From NCBI GenBank assembly GCA_022457065.1, contig JAJGBQ010000005.1, forward strand, positions 620,001 to 684,000: 64,000 nucleotides of DNA, written 5' to 3'. The position numbers and the translations under genes are program-made. Below, one piece after another: positions 21,133-31,878 of the stretch; the stretch's first letter is position 1; every line of letters begins with the position of its first letter. The notes beneath the pieces were generated by a model. The model ran no database searches. It was not told where the DNA came from and saw only the letters and a list, made by a program, of their open reading frames with translations. Origin of the DNA: Curvularia sp. ZM96. Lineage: Eukaryota > Ascomycota > Dothideomycetes > Pleosporales > Pleosporaceae.

Positions 21133-21969
21133 ATGCCCTTCCCCCGCCTGAGCAACCTCTTCCGCTGCCAGCGCAAGCGCTCACCTGCCTATACCCCGGT
21201 GCCCGCTCCTCTCTCTCCACACATCGTCTCGCCCAGAGAGACGCAGCGCCCTTCCACGCCACCGATCTGGAGCTCTGCAGAGGAAGTCTTCACCGGTGTG
21301 CGCGATGCCTCGTGGTACGATGATCTTCTCGAAGTGATTATCGACGAGTGCGCCAAGGGAACGGCGCAGCGAGAATGCAGCATCGCGAGCGAGGTAAAAG
21401 GGGAACGAGAAGTCCTCTTTGACGCGGATGTATGGGTCGAACTTGCGAGAGCGGAGGAGGCTGTGCGTCCTCCTCCTGTGCGTCGGTGCGTGGCCTCGTG
21501 TAAAGTGCCCAAGGGGTACTATGGGGATGCAGATTTAGAGGAGCTATGGCGTCTCACTGAGGCTTTTATGGGTGATTACTACGACGGCGAGTGTACGTGT
21601 TTGGATGGTGGTGTATCAGGTGCGGTGAGTTTGCCTGGGGAGAATTTCCGTTCTGCTGGAAGTGTCTCAGGACCTTGGGAGATCTCTGCTGGATATGTCT
21701 TACTAGCTGAGGATGAAAAGAGCGTCATCTCAGAGACCGAGTCTATCTTTGATCATATGGATGAGGTAGTGCAGGATGTGCTGTGCAAAGATGCGGGCGT
21801 CACTGATGTTTCTATCGTTCATTATGTCGCTGATAGTTCGTATGGCATGTTTTGCGACCCTCCTACACCCTGGTCTATGATCACTGATGTCTCTGAATGC
21901 GATGAGGATGCAGTTGTTGGAGACATTTCTGATGCAGAGGAACCCACCTTTCCCACTCTACTACTTTGA
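21133..21969 (+). CDS. Hypothetical acidic protein
   Basis: Intronless, 278 residues from the ATG at 21133. I chose this start because the upstream in-frame sequence is pyrimidine-rich leader and because the TATA box at 20831-20841 rules out the farther one. The N-terminus is short and basic (MPFPRLSNLFRCQRKRS); the rest is strongly acidic with many Asp, Glu and Val (EDEKSVISETESIFDHMDE). No signal peptide, membrane segment or known motif is visible. I do not recognise it. It could be a lineage-specific orphan; coding bias and the length of the open frame support it as a gene. Confidence 0.6.
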   Translation: MPFPRLSNLFRCQRKRSPAYTPVPAPLSPHIVSPRETQRPSTPPIWSSAEEVFTGVRDASWYDDLLEVIIDECAKGTAQRECSIASEVKGEREVLFDADVWVELARAEEAVRPPPVRRCVASCKVPKGYYGDADLEELWRLTEAFMGDYYDGECTCLDGGVSGAVSLPGENFRSAGSVSGPWEISAGYVLLAEDEKSVISETESIFDHMDEVVQDVLCKDAGVTDVSIVHYVADSSYGMFCDPPTPWSMITDVSECDEDAVVGDISDAEEPTFPTLLL

Positions 21970-23472
21970 TGTTGACATGCAACAGTACTAACGTCACGCA
22001 AAAAACCCCATGCTGCAAGTGCCGAGCGAAAGTGACAATTTGAATTAATTTCGCGGCTGAGTAGGAAAAAGAATAAAGGAGAAACCTGTAGACTACAGCC
22101 CGAGAAGCGGTTTTTGCACGAAAGACACGATCCATAGCTTGTTGTTTACTGTAGAAGTATATTGAAATGTCTCTAGGGTATGATGGCACGTGCAAAGACG
22201 GACACTAGAACAAACGATCCTATTCATAGTAATGTCTGTGTCTTAGTCACTGCCACCTGTCTGATTGCATAGCCTGGAATCTTGACTCTTATCAAGCTAT
22301 GAATTAGTAGTGTGAGCTAAGGACATTGCGTATCTAATGTCCGTCCCTACGTGCTGACGAGCTATACAACCTCAACTCTTAGCGGCAATATAGTGCGTAC
22401 GATGGTGGCATGAAGCTGGTCTAGGCGATGACAACCTCAGCTTCAAGGACTCTATAACCGACAGTGAGATAGAGATGTTGTACAGCACATGGGAAGACGA
22501 TAGCGACGCCGATAGCGAAACTCAACACTAAGAATAGTCACGATATAGCTAATATCACCTACCTGCAGAACCTTGTAAACGCCATGGCCTTCAGGTTCAT
22601 CAAGCAAGCCACTCAAGTTTGTCGATTTCAACCGATTAAGCTAATAAGCTGTATTGTCTGTGAACCTCAAGCCAAGCCAAGCTAGGAATCTCAGCTTGAT
22701 TGGCTTGATTGTTGGCATCTATGGCAGGAGAGTACTCCTTAAGGTCACCGAAGTAGCCAAGAAATGTGGCATCTTCATGGCGCTTTTAGCGTCAGCCAGA
22801 ACTTTTGACCACGACCTCCGTAGTTAGTTTTCCACCAATCACAAGCACGAACTAAGTAGAGCCCAATTCTTATGATATCGTATTATGCACAAGTGTGGCA
22901 GCGCTAGCTCTGAAGTTACTAGGTATCAAGTAGGAATTGGCTTCGCAGGCGTGTGTTTCTTATATGTACTATTAAACATACGTGCATTTGTGATATTCCC
23001 GAGTTCATGGACTAAGTGCAAGGATAGGTCAACAACCACCTGCAGCAATCAATGCAGTCTCTCAAGAATGTCACTAATGCTGTTGCATTGGTTTGTAACG
23101 GTGGCATCACTACATGTGCACGGACACGGTATTTTTATATTCGGTTTTCGACCTCGGGGTCTGTGGATCAAACTTGATTGGTTAATACCGTAGTTCAAGC
23201 TTTTCGTACCCCGCTCGTCAATGCGGTCCCTACCGTAACCGTGAAAGTTGGGAACAAGCCGATGGTGGGAGGCCTAAACACCACCTCTCCTGACCTTAAA
23301 TGTAGTGGCAAGTTATGTGCAAACAATATCTCTAGACACAAACACAAAGATTCAGTTATCTGCTAGCTAGGTACTTGTTGTGTGACGCTTACAGACGTTG
23401 CTGTGGTCGTTGGCTGCCTCAGCTTAACTCCGCCTTTCACCATTGTACTAGAGACATTCTCCTCATATAGAC
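21970..23472. other. Intergenic, with a possible decayed coding relic
   Basis: 1.5 kb without an intact gene. Around 22415-22530 a short open stretch reads LGDDNLSFKDSITDSEIEML and on to a stop, followed near 22560-22650 by LQNLVNAMAFRFIKQATQVC. Both look protein-like but are interrupted; family not identified. The interval also contains the promoter of the gene at 23473. Confidence 0.35.
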
Positions 23473-24168
23473 ATGACCTCTGGAAACACGGTCTACAAGC
23501 TCCTTCTAGCCTCTCTGCCATTTGCAGGCTCAGCTTTGTACCTTACGTATCTACACATAACCCTCTCCCGACGCGTGCAATGTCAAACGACGACTTACCT
23601 ACAAGACAAATCGATCACTATACCTGATACGGTCCAGAATAGCTCGGAAAACTACATCATTCACCATGAGCGCGCGCACAAGACAATCTTCACAGCGTCT
23701 CTTGATGCCTCCAAGTCAGAGATGATGGTTCTCTTTCTCCGACACACAATGGCTACATTTTCCAAGCGTCCTCCTGCATGGGGTATCTGGTATATGATCA
23801 AGGATACCAAAGACAGGAATACTTTTAACCCAGCATACATTCGTTCTCTCCAGTTTGTTCCTGGAGACCGCGTCTGCGGAGTTTACGTGGTGACCTCTCG
23901 AGACAAAGAGTGTATCACCCTGACTCTAGATGCGCCTGGAAGTTATAAAGGGCCACTAGTAGAGGGATTGCTGGTGGTTGAAATTAAAGAGGAGGGAGAA
24001 CAAATTACTTTCATCAACCATACGGTTATGTGGCGGGAGAAGGGAAAAGGGCACGCTGGGGTCTTGGAAGGGGTGGTTGGAAGGTGGATGCATGGGTTGA
24101 TGGTAAGAGGGCTTGTAGAGAGCGGCGTACGGAAATTGTTGGCAGAGAATGAGGAGAAGAGACTATGA
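23473..24168 (+). CDS. Hypothetical membrane-anchored protein, possibly START/SRPBCC-like
   Basis: Intronless, 231 residues. An N-terminal hydrophobic segment (YKLLLASLPFAGSALYLTYL, residues about 8-27) suggests a signal anchor. The rest alternates beta-like strands (RVCGVYVVTSR, CITLTLDAPGS, GLLVVEIKEEG) and ends with a long amphipathic helix (LEGVVGRWMHGLMVRGL). The strands-then-helix order recalls START/SRPBCC lipid-binding folds, but no diagnostic motif is visible, so this is only a suggestion. It converges with the metallopeptidase gene. ATG at 23473. Confidence 0.6.
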   Translation: MTSGNTVYKLLLASLPFAGSALYLTYLHITLSRRVQCQTTTYLQDKSITIPDTVQNSSENYIIHHERAHKTIFTASLDASKSEMMVLFLRHTMATFSKRPPAWGIWYMIKDTKDRNTFNPAYIRSLQFVPGDRVCGVYVVTSRDKECITLTLDAPGSYKGPLVEGLLVVEIKEEGEQITFINHTVMWREKGKGHAGVLEGVVGRWMHGLMVRGLVESGVRKLLAENEEKRL

Positions 24169-24606
24169 GGAGTGTATATATGCAGGAAATGTCTTTGTCG
24201 CGGAGGTACTGAACTCGAAGCACGGCGACGTGCGTGCATGCTGCAGTACATCAACATCTCAAAGCCATCCCGGATGCAGATACGCCATCACCAAGCATAA
24301 TTATCCATTCCCTGCCTTCTCACTTCTTCCGATATTAGAACTATACCTTTACGTTTGTGATATGCGCTCTAGAAGTTCACTATCAGGAGCACGAATCAGA
24401 TTATATGAGTTGAGTGCGACAAGAGATTCACCTAAGATATGACCAATCTCAGTCTTACTGTGTCCATGCGCGCAATACCGTGCACCCAACGCCTGGAGTC
24501 ACCCAACGCCCGGACATTACAACAAAACGTTCTATGTTACTAGATATCAGGAAAGGAAACACTCAAAGATTCCTCCGCACGAAGGAAGGTCGCCAATATT
24601 ACACCA
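24169..24606. other. Convergent intergenic region
   Basis: About 440 bp between two gene ends pointing at each other. Nothing beyond presumed 3' untranslated sequence. Confidence 0.45.
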
Positions 24607-26142
24607 TTATAACTCAACATGATGAGCATCAATGAACCAAGTCGGCATGGTCTTTTCAACACCCAACAAAATCTTAAGCAAGGCGCGATTCTCGTCTTCA
24701 CGAATGGTCGCCGCAAGCGCACTATTGTTTTCCGAGACCTGAGCCGTCCAGACAGATACTTGCTGGGTAGGACCACCGCGTGACGCCACCGCTTCTTGGA
24801 TCCCGGACGGAATGAAAGTGGTTACTGGTGTGTTTGTAAAAGCAGCTACCATTACTATTAGCAATCGATATGAAAAAGGACGTGAACAACAAACCAAAAG
24901 CGAAAGCCGAATAATGTTGCGCATTCAGTGCCGCCATGAACCTCCCGTATGTCGTGAGTGACATTCTGGCAATATTATTAACCTTGTATGCCTCCTCAGT
25001 GGCTTCGATGCCGAAGGTGACTGCTCCGTCTCTTGCGATGGCATTGGTGTCACTAGGCGGTGGCCTGATAGCATTCATCGGCAGGTCTACCACTCTCACC
25101 GGTGCGCCTCCAAAGTCAATGTGAACTTCAGCGCCCTGAGAGATCGCTCGGTCAAGAATAGGCTGCATTCGTCCTCGAGAGACACGGTGGATAAGCTGTT
25201 GCGCTCACAAAGTCAGCCTTCGAATCTCCGCGCGCTTCCATGCAGTAGTAGCTCACCTCGTGAAGGAGAGTAGCTCCGCGCGTTCTAAGAAGTGCAAGCT
25301 CGAAGTATTCAGGATTACTGAGCGCCTGTGGATCGGCCCACGCAGGTACAGACTAAAAGTGGTAGCCAAATATTAGCGATGAATGCCAAAGCAACATTCA
25401 ATACAAGGATATGCAACGGGTCTTTCTCGACCGAGCCCCCACGTACCGGACTAAAAAAATCTGTTCGATCGAAAAATTCTGGCCGCATCGTGATAACCTC
25501 GCGCCAGCTTTGTGCAGTGACGAATGGGCCATTCCCAAAAGTTCCCGCCAACGGAGCCTACAATGTTAGGCTCTACAAAGTCTTGTGGGTTTGTGTGGCC
25601 TACTCGGAAAAAATCAATAATTCCTTCAACCCGGTCATCGTCTGTGATTTGACCCAGTTGTGTTGGGGTGGCAGTATCTAGGATGTTAACGACGCGACGA
25701 AGATTCTCTAAATGTTGTATGTCTTAGCGAGTGATAGCTTAACGGTCAAATACGACTCACGCATCACCTCATCATACACCTCGCCGGCCGGATCTCCAAA
25801 TATGGTTGTATACAAAGCATTGTCTCTTTGCACTTGGAGCCCTGCGAGAGCAAGCATTCGTGCATGTTCAACGGACGCTATGACAATGTCGATATCTTTA
25901 TCTTGCATTGGCTCTCCTACCGTTTCATCATGGTTCCAATCCCAAAAAGAGTTTTCGGCTGCGCGCGATCGAAGTTTTCTTCCTTCACTTAGGGGAAGCT
26001 TGGCCTCCGGGACGACTGTCCGCGGTTCAGGACTTAGTGGGTCAATCGAGGGCTGAAGATGCCCGTCCGACCTTGGGATTACGTAGCTGAGGCAGCCTTG
26101 TAATAAGGGAAATAGGAGAAAGGAAGAGAGAGATATGCGCAT
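24607..26142 (-). CDS. Secreted zinc metallopeptidase-like protein (M35/deuterolysin-related)
   Basis: Six exons, 26142-25761, 25707-25604, 25557-25447, 25352-25257, 25195-24895 and 24845-24607, give 410 residues. All introns are GT-AG (46-94 bp) and all junction phases agree. Signal peptide MRISLSSFLLFPLLQGCLS. The zinc motif HELIH arises only after splicing: exon 4 ends LLHE and exon 5 begins LIHRVS. Downstream, EEAYKVNNIARM and NAQHYSAFAF align in order with the AYG region and the NADTYALYA-type motif of fungal deuterolysin-like enzymes. The third zinc ligand, usually Asp, may be Glu here (inference). An upstream PFVTAQSWREVITMRPEFF segment matches the region preceding the active site. It probably acts outside the cell; substrate unknown. 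Shares a divergent upstream region with a secreted orphan at 26925. Confidence 0.78.
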
Positions 26143-26924
26143 CTTGGCAGAGAGAGCAAGGAGACAAGAAAGTCCACAATGAAACAGAAAGAGATGAAGG
26201 AGACACAAAAGGGGATATCAAAGGAGATACTAAAGGAAATGAAACTCAAACAGATACGATTCGAGGTAACCTCTCGTTTCTTATACAAGTTATCAATTCT
26301 CCCGAGAGAAGCTTGCGGGTACAAAACACCTCAGTTGGGCGCAGTCTCTGCGACCAGCTTCGCTCGATTGGTCACTGCATGCCACATTTCCTACAAAAAG
26401 AGTAGTTAGTAGTAGTTGTGACTTTCCATCTGAAACGTCCAATTGTTGTCGCACCGTCAGCAACGAGGGTGGTGCTCGTGTGATGCTGTTGAGTCAAGTC
26501 GGGACTGTAAAGCGGAGACTGTGGTCACAATGCGGGTCGACAAAACATGTTGCGCTAATTTGAGATGGCGAATAGGGAAATTATGCCCCTATGGTCGAGT
26601 TAACTTTCCATTTGCGATCTCATTGAAGATCGGCTGGGTGAGGCTCTGCGCCCTGACTAAACGACTGTCACCAATCAGTGTCAGAAGCCAATCAGCACTA
26701 CTTGCCCACCCAACAATCAGCATCATCAGCCTATTGTTGTGAATTTTACATCATCTGTACTTCCGTGATGTACTAATTTCGGTTTAACAACTTCACACCT
26801 CTGTTATCAGCGCTGTTGCTGTTAGTATATATCGCGAACCCATACTCGTTTATCCAAATTCTTCAACCTACTTTGTTACTTTCCTATCTCCTCAAACCTC
26901 ATCGATCTGCAAATTTCAAGAACC
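26143..26924. promoter_or_regulatory. Divergent promoter of two secreted-protein genes
   Basis: About 780 bp between the metallopeptidase start and the secreted orphan start. A TATATAT tract near 26826-26832, about 95 bp before the ATG at 26925, is the likely TATA box of the plus gene. No other gene. Confidence 0.45.
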
Positions 26925-28024
26925 ATGTTGAGATCACGTCTGATTCTTGCCAGCATACTGTCAATTGCCCAGGCCTTCAACGTGAATTGCGGCTCCACTG
27001 CAAGAACGTCAGCAGTTTCGGACAAACTCTTCAGCAGCGCAAAGGTTAAAGATGTTATTCTTCCGTCACTAGTAGATACCATCTGCGACTTCCAGCCGCA
27101 GCCTTATTGCGACTCTGCCGGGGGAGGGCATTGTACGATAAGCGCTATGTTTTTCGATGATGGTGGTAACGAGCGTGTGTCGGTTTTGTTGAACAAAACG
27201 TCGACGTTAGGGCCTAATGGAGGGAGCAACAATCTGGGGCCTTGCAAGGATATTATGGTATGTCTGTATCATAGCGAAGTGCATTGCAGAATATAAACTG
27301 ATGCGCTCATCAGAATCAGATGATCTCAGAATGCATAGACGGCTCCAAAAAGGTCACCGAAGGGCGGGCAAACAACGAAAACATTGATTACAGGATTCTT
27401 TTCACTGGTTCCCTAACTGTTCTCACAAACAGTCAGCTACAGCAAGCGTTCGGCGCTTCAGATACCACGGACGAGAAGGTCCTGAGCCAACTACCTCAAG
27501 GGCTCCAAGATGTCATCAATGGGAAAAAAACTGTGCCCGGAGGAGCCCCCACCACCTCGACCGCTGCCCATGACGCATCGCCTACATCCAGCTCCGGAAC
27601 GCCCAATACCTCTGACTGCCAAGATGATGTTGACCATCTTATCGACCAGATCAACTCCAACTACGGCGACACCATCGACCCCAACAATGGCAACGACGCC
27701 GGTCATTTCGTCGATTCACACGAGGACGGCTCGAGTTTCGACTGGTGGCGAGTTGGCTCAGCCGGTAACGCTTTCCTGACATTGGCAAGGGATCACACCA
27801 AGATCCTCAACACATTTGGCGTGCCGGTTATCAAAAAGAGCGATGTTATCGCCTACATTCAGGACAAGAAATCATTCTTTTGCACTAATGCGAACCCGAA
27901 AATTGTCGCATCGCAGCCGCAAGGACTAACAAACAGTGATGGCACATCACCTGTCGGGCTCACGCAGATATGTCTGGCAGATTTTGACAATTATCAAAAA
28001 TGTAGCGGGATCATCGGCTTGTAA
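26925..28024 (+). CDS. Secreted cysteine-containing hypothetical protein
   Basis: Exons 26925-27257 and 27314-28024 give 347 residues; the 56-bp intron is GT-AG, phase 0. Signal peptide MLRSRLILASILSIAQA. The N-terminal domain (residues about 18-150) has several cysteines (NCGS, TICDF, PYCDS, GHCTI, GPCKD, SECID), probably disulphide-bonded. A Thr/Ser/Pro/Ala linker around residues 205-230 leads to a C-terminal domain with four cysteines (SDCQDD, FFCTN, QICLA, KCSG). I do not recognise the family. Secreted and divergent from a metallopeptidase-like gene, it may be an extracellular or host-facing protein (inference). Confidence 0.72.
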
Positions 28025-31000
28025 ATGTGATTGACTTTGACGTTAGCAGGTTGTCTTGACGTGGAGGGTGTGTGTGTGCATGGCAAGCAGTTTTTTGGCG
28101 CATTTTCGAACTACAATAATACAGTTATTGGTTAAGTGCAGGATCTTCTTCAATTCATTCGTTGCAGTGCTGAACAAGTTTTCGTGGTACTTAGAGAGGA
28201 GGTGAAATCGCATCATTCCAAATGCCCTGTCGCTAGAGCTTCTCTACTAACTTGTATCATTTTGCAATGAATAACTGAGATAGTATAACTAGAGTAACGT
28301 GCATCCATGCGTCACGCAAATACTATTATTACTATACGTTTCTGATAAACTAAATGTTATAAGTCGTTAGTTGTACCTTTTTTATAATCTAGTTTATAAT
28401 ACTAGTTATCTACATAGAACCATATATTATCAAAGTTAAAGCACCTCTTAGAAATTGCGGCATGGCGGTGAATGTGGGACGCATGGATGCACATTATGAG
28501 TATACGGCTTTCAACCAGCTGCTAGTATGCCCGAAGCCAACAGACACCTGGTCAGTCATTCCGAAGCCATCAGTTCGTACCGGACGAGCAATGGGGAGCT
28601 ACAACATGTACTAGACGCCCATCCCCACCGCCCCTCCGCCATCTACGTCAGTCCCCGTAGTTTATAGTTGCCAACAGTGCCTCGGTAAAGTCTTCACTAC
28701 GCCAACGCAGCAAGCCTTGCCATCTCCACTCCAGAGACAGCCTTTGGCGGTTAGGTATCTCGAGCCGGAAGATAAAGGCCCGAGCGGTACGGAATCTGCG
28801 GCACTTGGGCAGTGTAGACAGGCAAATAGTGTCCGCCACTTCTCGCAGTAGTTCCATCGCTTCACACGGCTGCTCCTTATGTGTCACGGAGAGCCAACAA
28901 GGTGGGTTCGTCAAGGTGGGTTCATTAGGCCACTAGAAGTGCGTCGCAGCGACTTCCTGGATAACGCATGACGTGAAGTCGAAGTTCACTAATGCTGTTT
29001 GGTTCAAAATGCCGGATCTAGCGCTTTCTTTCCCGCGAAAAGAAAAATCCTTTTTCGGGCCCGACTCCGCCGTTGGACGCTACAGGACTCCAGTCTCCTT
29101 GGTGCAATAGTCCTGCGGTGTTCGAGATAGAGATTTATCGCATGTTACTCCACATTTTCTGCTGCCTCGGCGTGGGGCGCAGGTACGAGGTGCCGGTGTT
29201 TTTTGGTTCCTTGATTCGAGGCTGTATAGATTTTCATGCGACTGTGCTACTGCCAGGCCGCTGCAGAACTTGGTACTGGGGGTTGGGTGCGGGCGGAGTA
29301 CATGGCGGCGGGCTCAGCACGTAGAGAGCTTATGATACACCTTTTGTAGGGGTTAATTATTACATGGCAGAAAAAAACAACGACCACTTCATTGACTGTA
29401 AGTAAATATAGACAAAAACAAAAACAGAGAAATAGAAATGGACAATGATAACTTAAGCATACACAACATAATGGTCCTCGCCAAAATCTCTTTCCCAGCT
29501 CTGGTAAGACGCACAAACGGCAGATCTCTTTTCTTTGCAATCAAACCAAAATAATTAGACTGGTAAACCTAAAAAAAGATACTTTCTCGTTTTGGCCGGA
29601 TTGTTGAGCCCCGGCGTCATCACTGCCGGATCGAGTAGCGTCGGTAACTGGATAGCGTATAACCGTACGCGATCGGCCCGTTTTTCAACCTAACACCCGG
29701 CAAAAGGAGCAACGCACTCACGTACTGGTTTGCGACTGCACACAGATGCAGGGTAAGCGTCTGATCTCCTATCTTACATGTCCATGCTGGTGAGCAATCG
29801 TCTAAGCGGCTCGGATATTTGACTCGGTGTGAATGCTCCCTGAAGATCACTCTTATCTGGAAAGAAGCTTCGAAGACGACGAATGCAGCTAATGCAGCAA
29901 GGTACCCGCTCTAGGGGTATTGATTTCATTGGCGACGAACAACTTGCTGATGCTAGTAGTGTCCGCCACTGTGATCATGCCAGGATGCGCTGAGATGTGG
30001 ATTACAGCCTCCTTATTTTTCAACACGAATCTGTCCAGACATCATGACCAAGCCGGCTCGTTTGTTCATTATTCATCACGAGCCGATGTCTCTTATTTTA
30101 GTTACCTCTGCGCCTCATGTAAACGGCTTGAGTCTATTGTTGGATATACAATAAGTGGCGGGATGACATGGTAAATTTCTGGATTACGGTCAAACCGTGC
30201 TGTGCTCTGCTCGAGTACGCAGCATAGGAAATGTCTGTCTAGTGTCACTGTGAAAGTACCCGCTTATGCGAGCTAGACACAACTCGCACAAGTCTTCACT
30301 ATTACCACGCTAAGTCTTTAGGTCTTTAGCGGCCGGAGCATTGTGTCTAGGAATGTGCAATGGCGCATGCTCGTGTGCCGTTTACCGTGTGCGTGCCAGT
30401 GGAAGAGTATGTCGTGATTACCAACACATCCTGGCGGTGTATCATGAACGCCAGCCAGTTCCGGATGCATGAACATTTCGGTACATTGCAAGAACATACT
30501 CCAGTAGGCAGATCGCGTAGAATCAGGTGATGTGCTCCTTTGGATGTCTGTAAGGATGCGCTTCTAGTGACAAGCTTGTCGCCAGTCGGCCCAGTATTGA
30601 TCGTCGATAGGAAAGTGGATAATTACAACAAGCTTCGGTTGGCATTGGTGGGGCAGCAGGAATTACCAGGCTTCGGTTCGCGTTCCCTGGAGTTGATGTA
30701 GGTGGCGGGCAGGCTGTCAGGTCGAGGCTTCGTATTGTTCGAGTGTTATTTTTGTAAACACGATTTCTATTGGGTAGCGGATATCCAATACGAAGAACAA
30801 AGTGGGTATGTGTGTTGGCAGGATCATGGTCCTCGCCAAAAACACATGGCTCGCTGCGGCGTACAGTCCCATGGAAACGCATAGAAGCCCCATGTTCGCA
30901 GCGCTATGGCCGCTTGCTGTGCAGGGATGTGGCGGCCAGAACCGCAGTCTGAATGTACAGTACTGTGCAGTACGGAGCATGTGCATAAGCAAAAGTGACA

Positions 31001-31878
31001 TGCGGACGGGTGACATGAGGACGTGTGCCGTGGCTATGCTGATCATGGCCACTGGAGGCTGGTGGCAGCGGCTTGCTAGTGTTCCGCGCAGGAATGCTCA
31101 TACTTGGACTCCCAGGAGAGATCTCGTAACTGCAGGTAAGCAATGTGGCGTCGCTCGGAGCGGGCAAAACTTGTCGACTAGAGGAAGCTCGAGGTAGAGG
31201 GCACCGAGAAGCAAATGCTATCAAGTGCCCGATGCAGCATAGCGGGACCAGGGGGACAGTGTTCCGGCGCCGTGGGCCGACAGAGGGCGAGACTGAGAAG
31301 CACAGCGGATCGTCAGGAACATGGCCTGCTCTTACTCATCGGTGACTGGCCGTTGGCATGGGCGGCGCCCGTTGAGCGTGGTTGGGTGACATTGGCAGCT
31401 TTGGGTTCTGACGCCAGATGCGGCCATGCGTCGGCCGAGTGTCGGCGCCTGATGCGGACTAGCGCGTCATCAAAATAGCCTCCAACGGCCGCCAATCAGG
31501 GTAGCGTCGAGCGGTAGGGCTGTGTGCTCGTCCATGCAACCTTGCTGCTGACGTTACTCTTTGGGAGGTTCACGCTATCGACTGTCGTATCCCAGCCTCA
31601 TGGCACCGTGGGAGCATGGCGGGCTGTCATGCCGACTAGCACAACTGGCTGCCCTTCCGACGTCAGCCCTCCCCTATGCCCGGACGAGATGGGCTATATA
31701 ACTTTCTTCCCTTCTCCCCCAGGCCACTCCACCACTATCGCCCACCTTCGCTATTTACCTGACTTTCCAGGCTGACACTCGCTTTAGTGCCAACTCTAGA
31801 AATCTTTAATCCTTAATTTTTTTTATCAAAACCTTTCGACAACGATTATCAAGTAATAGAACAGCCAATCCACCCACG
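28025..31878. other. Long gene-poor region
   Basis: 3.85 kb with no convincing gene. Around 28260-28450 it is strongly AT-rich. An open minus-strand stretch at 28914-28648 has no ATG at its start and was not called. The right end is the promoter of the Tyr/Pro repeat protein, with a TATATAA box at 31695-31701 followed by a CT-rich leader. No tRNA or tandem repeat found. Confidence 0.5.
31695..31701 (+). promoter_or_regulatory. TATA box of the Tyr/Pro repeat protein gene
   Basis: TATATAA in GGGCTATATAACTT, about 180 bp before the ATG and followed by a pyrimidine-rich stretch and a CAAA-rich leader, typical of strongly expressed fungal genes. Confidence 0.6.

Noticed and set aside
28648..28914. 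Minus-strand open frame of 88 codons
   Set aside because: Begins with TTG, no leader or homology recognised, overlapping frame equally open.
28823..29970. Identical 14-mer TAGTGTCCGCCACT in the gene-poor region
   Set aside because: Too short to exceed chance; flanks unrelated.
29471..30841. Identical 16-mer ATGGTCCTCGCCAAAA at 29471 and 30826
   Set aside because: One such pair is about what chance gives in 64 kb, and flanks do not match.
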